DNA of 64,000 nucleotides from JAWRCU01 sp033542235 (lineage in GTDB: Bacteria; Pseudomonadota; Alphaproteobacteria; Rhizobiales; Rhizobiaceae). The translations under genes were made by a program, and so were the position numbers. Below are positions 59,523 to 64,000 of this stretch, piece by piece; the stretch's first letter is position 1, and each line of letters begins with the position of its first letter. The notes under the pieces are model-generated. The model made no database searches. It was not told where the DNA came from and saw only the letters and a program-made list of their open reading frames with translations. The stretch spans positions 62,001 to 126,000 of the forward strand of contig NZ_JAWRCU010000013.1 in assembly GCF_033542235.1 (NCBI RefSeq), in the 5' to 3' direction.

Positions 59523-61031
59523 TTACTCCGCAGCGGCCCGAGCCAAGCCATCGTCCGGCGCGTCGGGGTCGCCTGGCGCCGTCTCGCAGCCGAGATCGGG
59601 AAAGGCCAGGATGCGCTTGCCGTGGAAATCGGTGCGGATGACCAGCAGCCCGCGCTCTTCGAAATAGGCGAGCAGCCGCCTGGCCCGGCGTGGCGAATGA
59701 CTGCCATAGGTACGCGCCAGAAGGGCGTCCGACGGACACGGCTCGCCGTTGGTGGCGGTACGCGCCAAAAGCAGGAAAACGCCTTGCAGGTCGTCGGGCA
59801 GAGCCTCGGAAAGGCTGAGAGCCGTCGACCATGCTTCGCCATCGGCGGACTTCTCGTCGACGCCTGCGCGCGCTACGGCCAGGCGACGGCGAAAGGCTGG
59901 CAGGGCCAGCGGCTCTCCCGGAACTCGGCGGATGCGGCAGCGGACGAGAAAATCCTGGTAGAGCACGGCGTCCGAACGGAAGGCTGCGTCGGCATCGTCG
60001 ATGATCTCGCGCAACACCGTCTCGATGCCTGCTTCGCGCTCCGCCTCGTCGATCACCGGGAAGACGGGCTGCGGCGCCGGCTCCAGGGGCGCGAGCTTCG
60101 GTCGCGTCAATTGCGCCAGCAGATCGGCGGTCGGGATGGGCGGCGGCGCCGCCGGCCGGCGCACCGGCGGGCGAGCCTCTTCCGGGCCCGGCGTGAAGAT
60201 GAGATCGCGTGCGTCCTCCGGTGCGTCCGGCAACGGCGTCAGTTTCGGGCTTGTCGAGCGGGCCGAGGTCTCGACCGCTCCGATGGTGATGGGCAAAGGC
60301 CGCCGGGAGAGGGCCGGGCCGAGCGCAACGAAGTTGCCGCGTGCGAGGTCGCGGAACATCTCCGCCTGGCGGCGATCCATGCCGAGCAGGTCCGCGGCCC
60401 GAGCCATGTCGATGTCCAGGAATGTCCGACCCATCAGGAAGTTGGATGCTTCCGCGGCGACATTCTTGGCCAGCTTTGCCAGCCGCTGAGTGGCGATGAC
60501 GCCGGCCAGTCCGCGCTTGCGGCCGCGGCACATCAAGTTGGTCATGGCGCCGAGAGAGATCTTTCGCGCCTCGTCGGCGACGTCGCCGGCGGCGGCCGGA
60601 GCAAAAAGCTGGGCTTCGTCGACGACGACCAAGACCGGATACCAGTAGTCGCGGTCGGCATCGAACATGCCGCCCAGAAAGGCCGCTGCTGCCCGCATCT
60701 GCTGCTCGACGTCGAGGCCTTCGAGATTGAGCACGACGGAGACGCGATGCTGCCGCACCCGCCCGGCGATTCGCGTGAGTTCGTCCTCGGTCCGCTGCGC
60801 GTCGACGACCTGATGGCCGAACTTGTCGGCGAGCGTGACGAAGTCACCCTCGGGGTCGATCACGCATTGCTGGACCCAAGGTGCGCTCTGCTCCAGCAAC
60901 CGGCGCAGAAGGTGCGACTTGCCGGACCCGGAATTGCCTTGCACCAGCAGGCGGGTCGCCAACAGTTCCTCGAGATCGAGCTTGGCCGCGGCGCCGCCGG
61001 CAGCCGCTCCCATGTCGATGCCAACCTTCAT
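59523..61031 (-). CDS. HerA-like P-loop ATPase (DUF87 domain)
   Basis: 502-aa ATPase of the HerA/FtsK superfamily. Walker A is GNSGSGKSH (32-40), Walker B VLVVVDEAQLF with D138 and E139, and the arginine/sensor region is LMCRGRKRGLAGVIATQRLA. The DUF87 core spans residues about 15-235. A proline-rich linker (about 275-320) leads to a C-terminal part ending in a winged-helix-like segment (ALLARTYGSHSPRRARRLLA YFEERGLLVI). HerA works with NurA nuclease in archaea; no NurA gene is seen here. Likely a DNA-translocating motor; the client is unknown. Confidence 0.85.
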   Translation of the reverse strand: MKVGIDMGAAAGGAAAKLDLEELLATRLLVQGNSGSGKSHLLRRLLEQSAPWVQQCVIDPEGDFVTLADKFGHQVVDAQRTEDELTRIAGRVRQHRVSVVLNLEGLDVEQQMRAAAAFLGGMFDADRDYWYPVLVVVDEAQLFAPAAAGDVADEARKISLGAMTNLMCRGRKRGLAGVIATQRLAKLAKNVAAEASNFLMGRTFLDIDMARAADLLGMDRRQAEMFRDLARGNFVALGPALSRRPLPITIGAVETSARSTSPKLTPLPDAPEDARDLIFTPGPEEARPPVRRPAAPPPIPTADLLAQLTRPKLAPLEPAPQPVFPVIDEAEREAGIETVLREIIDDADAAFRSDAVLYQDFLVRCRIRRVPGEPLALPAFRRRLAVARAGVDEKSADGEAWSTALSLSEALPDDLQGVFLLLARTATNGEPCPSDALLARTYGSHSPRRARRLLAYFEERGLLVIRTDFHGKRILAFPDLGCETAPGDPDAPDDGLARAAAE

Positions 61032-61137
61032 CCAAGAACCTCGTTGCGGCCCGTCTCTATCATCGGCGGCCTTGCCACGCGAAGAGGGTTAATGGCGATT
61101 CCCACAGCCCAAACCTTTGCCCGTCCGAATGAGGGTG

Positions 61138-61202
61138 TGCGGCGCAAAGCGGCAAGCCCCGTCGCAAACAGCGCAAGGGTGGCAGAGCCTTTTGGCTAGT
61201 GG
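61138..61202 (+). repeat. Dispersed repeat, family E copy 2
   Basis: TGCGGCGCAAAGCGGCAAGC followed by CCCGTCGCAAACAGCGCAAGGGTGGCAGAGCC...; see 59094-59157. It ends with AGCCTTTTGGCT, a small hairpin, 58 bp before the soxB start. Confidence 0.7.
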
Positions 61203-61260
61203 TAACGTCGCAATCCAGCGTTTCCACCAGGGTTTCCGGGGTTCCGAGGGCAAAAGGCGC

Positions 61261-62514
61261 ATGCGCAAATTTTCGGTGTTCGCCATTGCACGTGAGGCGA
61301 TGCGCGGCAACAAGGGCTGGGAAGAGCAATGGGCCTCCCCGGAGCCGAAGAAGGAATACGACGTCATCATCGTCGGCGCCGGCGGCCATGGGCTGGCTAC
61401 CGCCTATTATCTCGCCAAGGAACACGGCCTCACCAATGTCGCGGTGCTGGAAAAGGGCTGGCTCGGCGGCGGCAATACCGGGCGCAATACCACCATCATC
61501 CGCTCCAACTATCTTTATGACGAGAGCGCGGGGATCTACGATCATGCCGTGAAGTTGTGGGACGGGCTCTCGCAGGACCTCAACTACAACGTCATGTATT
61601 CTGCGCGCGGCGTCATGATGCTCGCGCATAATGTGCACGACATCCAGGTGCTGAAGCGCCATGTCCACGCCAACCGGCTGAACGGCGTCGACAATGAGTG
61701 GCTGACGCCGGAACAGGCGAAGGAATTCTGCCCGCCGCTCAACATCTCGCGCGAGGCGCGCTATCCGGTCGTGGGCGCCGCCCTGCAGCGACGCGGTGGT
61801 ACGGCGCGGCATGACGCCGTCGCCTGGGGTTATGCGCGAGCGGCTTCGGATCGGGGTGTGCAAATCATCCAGAATTGCGAGGTGACAGGTATCCGTCGCG
61901 CCGGCAACGGCCATGTCACCGGGGTCGAGACCACGCGCGGCTTCATCGGCGCAAAGAAGATCGGCGTGGTGGCAGCCGGCCATTCCTCCGTCATCATGCA
62001 GATGGCCGGCGTCCGGATGCCGCTGGAATCCTATCCGCTGCAGGCGCTGGTGTCGGAGCCGGTGAAACCGGTGTTCCCCTGTGTGGTCATGTCCAACACC
62101 GTGCACGCCTACATATCGCAGTCGGACAAGGGCGAGCTGGTGATCGGTGCCGGTACCGACCAATATGTCTCCTATTCGCAGACCGGCGGGCTGCACATCA
62201 TCAACCACACCCTCGACGCCATCTGCGAGATGTTTCCGATGTTCACGCGCATGAAGATGCTGCGGAGCTGGGGCGGCATCGTCGACGTGACGCCCGACCG
62301 CTCGCCGATCCTCGCCAAGACACCGGTGCCGGGTCTCTACGTCAATTGCGGCTGGGGTACCGGCGGCTTCAAGGCGACGCCGGGTTCCGGCCACGTCTTC
62401 GCCCACACGATCGCGAACGACAACCCGCATCCGATCAACGCGCCGTTTACCCTCGAGCGTTTCCGCACCGGCCGGCTCATCGACGAAGCCGCGGCTGCGG
62501 CCGTCGCGCATTGA
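61261..62514 (+). CDS. soxB: Sarcosine oxidase subunit beta
   Basis: 417-aa flavoprotein subunit of heterotetrameric sarcosine oxidase, which demethylates sarcosine to glycine and passes the methyl carbon to tetrahydrofolate. FAD motif VIIVGAGGHGLATAYYLAKE, then GGGNTGRNTTIIRSNYL and the conserved His of the covalent flavin region; C-terminal GIVDVTPDRSPILAKTPVPG and NCGWGTGGFKATPGSGHVFA. ATG 61261 gives the normal N-terminus MRKFSVFAIAREAMRG. First of soxB-soxD-soxA; soxG would follow beyond the window. Confidence 0.95.
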   Translation: MRKFSVFAIAREAMRGNKGWEEQWASPEPKKEYDVIIVGAGGHGLATAYYLAKEHGLTNVAVLEKGWLGGGNTGRNTTIIRSNYLYDESAGIYDHAVKLWDGLSQDLNYNVMYSARGVMMLAHNVHDIQVLKRHVHANRLNGVDNEWLTPEQAKEFCPPLNISREARYPVVGAALQRRGGTARHDAVAWGYARAASDRGVQIIQNCEVTGIRRAGNGHVTGVETTRGFIGAKKIGVVAAGHSSVIMQMAGVRMPLESYPLQALVSEPVKPVFPCVVMSNTVHAYISQSDKGELVIGAGTDQYVSYSQTGGLHIINHTLDAICEMFPMFTRMKMLRSWGGIVDVTPDRSPILAKTPVPGLYVNCGWGTGGFKATPGSGHVFAHTIANDNPHPINAPFTLERFRTGRLIDEAAAAAVAH

Positions 62515-62536
62515 TGAACTGTTTTTCGAGAATACG

Positions 62537-62857
62537 ATGCTCCTGATCCACTGTCCTTACTGCGACGAAGAGCGGCCGGAAATCGAGTTCCGCAACACCG
62601 GCGAGGCGCATATCGCGCGCTCGTCCAGCATCACCGGTGAAACCGACGACGACTTCGAAAAATTCCTGTTCATCCGCTCGAACCCGAAGGGGATCATTTA
62701 CGAGCGCTGGCGGCACATCCATGGCTGCGCACGGTTTTTCAACGCCGTGCGTGACACCGTCACCGACAAGTTCGTCATGACCTACAAGGCCGGGGAGCCG
62801 AAGCCCGAGGTGGTAGCGGCGGCGAATGACAGCAGCGTCAAGGGTGCTTCGAAATGA
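62537..62857 (+). CDS. soxD: Sarcosine oxidase subunit delta
   Basis: 106-aa delta subunit that binds zinc and holds the complex together. The N-terminal CPYCDEERPEIEF and the later HIHGCARFFNAVRDT give three cysteines and a histidine as zinc ligands. Typical length. It is separated from soxA by a family A palindrome but is otherwise in operon with soxB (22-bp gap). Confidence 0.94.
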   Translation: MLLIHCPYCDEERPEIEFRNTGEAHIARSSSITGETDDDFEKFLFIRSNPKGIIYERWRHIHGCARFFNAVRDTVTDKFVMTYKAGEPKPEVVAAANDSSVKGASK

Positions 62858-62873
62858 GAGGCAGCGTTCTGTC

Positions 62874-63032
62874 GCGCCCCCCTCTGTCCTGCCGGACATC
62901 TCCCCCGCAAGGGGGGAGATTGGCTGTCACCATTGGTCTCGCCAATCTGCAACGCTGGCGATTGGCGAAACCAAAGCGGCCGTCCAATCTCCCCCCTTGC
63001 GGGGGAGATGTCCGGCAGGACAGAGGGGGGCG
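62874..63032. repeat. Dispersed palindromic element, family A copy 3
   Basis: Same element as at 48-205 and 7005-7178. It is placed 16 bp after the soxD stop and 51 bp before the soxA start. Arms and the inner CGCCAATC/GATTGGCG pair are the best preserved of the three copies. Confidence 0.92.
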
Positions 63033-63083
63033 ACGTAGAGCGCAAGCGCTGATTGGTATTCAACTTTTTGCGGGAGCCGCCCT

Positions 63084-64000
63084 ATGACCGCCCCCAATCG
63101 CCTCCCCGGCGCAGGCCGGCTCTCCGGAAAGCCCGTCCGTTTCACCTTTGACGGCAATGGTTACGAAGGCCTCGAGGGCGACACGCTCGCCTCGGCGCTG
63201 ATCGCCAACAACATTCATCTGGTCGGCCGTTCGTTCAAATACCATCGGCCGCGCGGCATTCTTTCAGCGGGAGCCGAGGAACCCAACGCGCTGGTGACCG
63301 TCGAACGGGACTGCTCGCGCAAAACGCCGAATGTCAGGGCCACGGTGCAGGAGGTCTATGACGGACTTTCCGCCGCTTCCCAGAATCGCTGGCCGTCGCT
63401 CAGCTTCGATGTCGGTGCCGTCAACGACCTCACCGGTTCGATGTTCTCCGCCGGCTTCTACTACAAGACGTTCATGTGGCCGAAGGCGGCCTGGAAGCGC
63501 TTCTACGAGCCGAATATCCGCGCGGCAGCCGGCCTGGGCGTCGCGCCTGACCAGCCGGACCCTGACCATTATTCCTCGCGCTATGCGCATTGCGAGGTGC
63601 TGGTGCTGGGCGGCGGAGCGGCAGGGATTGCGGCAGCACTTGCCGCGGCCGAGACGGGCGTTCGCGTCATCATCTGCGACGAGCAGGCAGAGTTCGGCGG
63701 TGCGCTGCGCTTCGAGGCCGGCGCCAGGGTCGATGGCGAGGAGGGCTGGGCCTGGGCCCAGGCGGCAGTCGCAAAGCTCAGGGCAATGGGCAATGTCCGG
63801 GTGCTTTCGCGCACCACCGCCTTTGGCTATTACGCACAGAACTTCGTAGGGCTGGTCGAGCGCGTCACCGACCATCTCGCCGAGCCCGGCGACGATCCCC
63901 GCGAGCGGCTATGGCAGGTGCGCGCCAAGCGTGTGATCATTGCCACCGGCGCGATCGAACGGCACATGGTCTTTGCCGACAACGACCGGCCGGGTATCCT
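63084..64000 (+). CDS. soxA: Sarcosine oxidase subunit alpha (partial, runs off the end)
   Basis: First 305 or so residues of a protein usually near 1000 aa. Residues 15-95 form the ferredoxin-like N-terminal domain (VRFTFDGNGYEGLEGDTLAS, FKYHRPRGILSAGAEEPNAL). From about residue 170 there is a Rossmann NAD-binding domain with VLVLGGGAAGIAAALAAAET and later IIATGAIERHMVF. The folate-binding C-terminal half is beyond the window. ATG 63084 follows GGGAGCCGCCCT. The reading frame is intact up to the edge. Confidence 0.95.
   Translation, partial: MTAPNRLPGAGRLSGKPVRFTFDGNGYEGLEGDTLASALIANNIHLVGRSFKYHRPRGILSAGAEEPNALVTVERDCSRKTPNVRATVQEVYDGLSAASQNRWPSLSFDVGAVNDLTGSMFSAGFYYKTFMWPKAAWKRFYEPNIRAAAGLGVAPDQPDPDHYSSRYAHCEVLVLGGGAAGIAAALAAAETGVRVIICDEQAEFGGALRFEAGARVDGEEGWAWAQAAVAKLRAMGNVRVLSRTTAFGYYAQNFVGLVERVTDHLAEPGDDPRERLWQVRAKRVIIATGAIERHMVFADNDRPGI

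Overview
This 64 kb, high-GC window reads as a piece of chromosome from a rhizobial alphaproteobacterium, most likely Mesorhizobium or a close Phyllobacteriaceae relative. The basis is gene content and order: PuuD-type urate oxidase, a three-gene pntA/pntAB/pntB transhydrogenase operon behind an aa3-type oxidase subunit IV gene, a fused indolepyruvate oxidoreductase, DUF992 proteins, soxBDA, and several families of dispersed palindromic repeats. I saw no transposase, phage gene, CRISPR array, rRNA or tRNA.

Layout. 0-8.5 kb holds purine catabolism: xdhC (interrupted in frame by a palindromic element), dps, two related small lipoproteins, a LysR regulator divergent from puuD-guaD, a UPF0303 protein and a MOFRL glycerate 2-kinase. 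Guanine would go to xanthine, urate and 5-hydroxyisourate, and the glyoxylate from allantoin could enter as glycerate. 8.5-11.2 kb is a DNA-repair-like pair, a DUF4130-UdgX fusion and a radical SAM/helix-hairpin-helix protein. 11.3-14.2 kb is a glutamine-synthetase-like ligase overlapping a class III aminotransferase. 14.4-17.6 kb has a WD40 protein, a His-rich CobW GTPase and a MarR regulator. 17.8-21.6 kb has a DMT exporter, a LacI regulator with an apparent CTG start and a perfect upstream operator, a 2-hydroxyacid dehydrogenase and a small secreted protein. 21.6-28.7 kb has a C26 amidotransferase, a TRAP transporter, an orphan LivH-type permease, a CGNR zinc-finger regulator and a lipoprotein.

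28.7-36.7 kb is a coherent divergent catabolic island. DapA-type aldolase, aminotransferase and DhaKL-type kinase lie on the minus strand; a polar amino acid ABC transporter and an IclR regulator lie on the plus strand; a palindrome sits between the two arms. Together they suggest uptake of an unusual (perhaps hydroxylated) amino acid, transamination, aldol cleavage to pyruvate plus a short aldehyde or ketone, and phosphorylation. I consider this and the UdgX/radical SAM pair the best candidates for under-described biology here.

37.2-48 kb holds the indolepyruvate oxidoreductase, a membrane PAS-GGDEF-EAL protein beside a FeeM-like N-acyltransferase, a DUF3096 mini-protein, oxidase subunit IV and the pnt operon. 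48-64 kb holds two DUF992 proteins, two MFS transporters, a PhyH dioxygenase, a class C serine hydrolase, a TPR lipoprotein, ribosomal protein S21, a YegD-like Hsp70, an orphan protein, an SDR, a HerA-like ATPase and sarcosine oxidase soxB-soxD-soxA (soxA runs off the end).

At least four dispersed palindromic repeat families recur. Family A (three copies) lies in short gaps between co-directional genes about 50 bp before the next start codon; one family B copy is translated inside xdhC.
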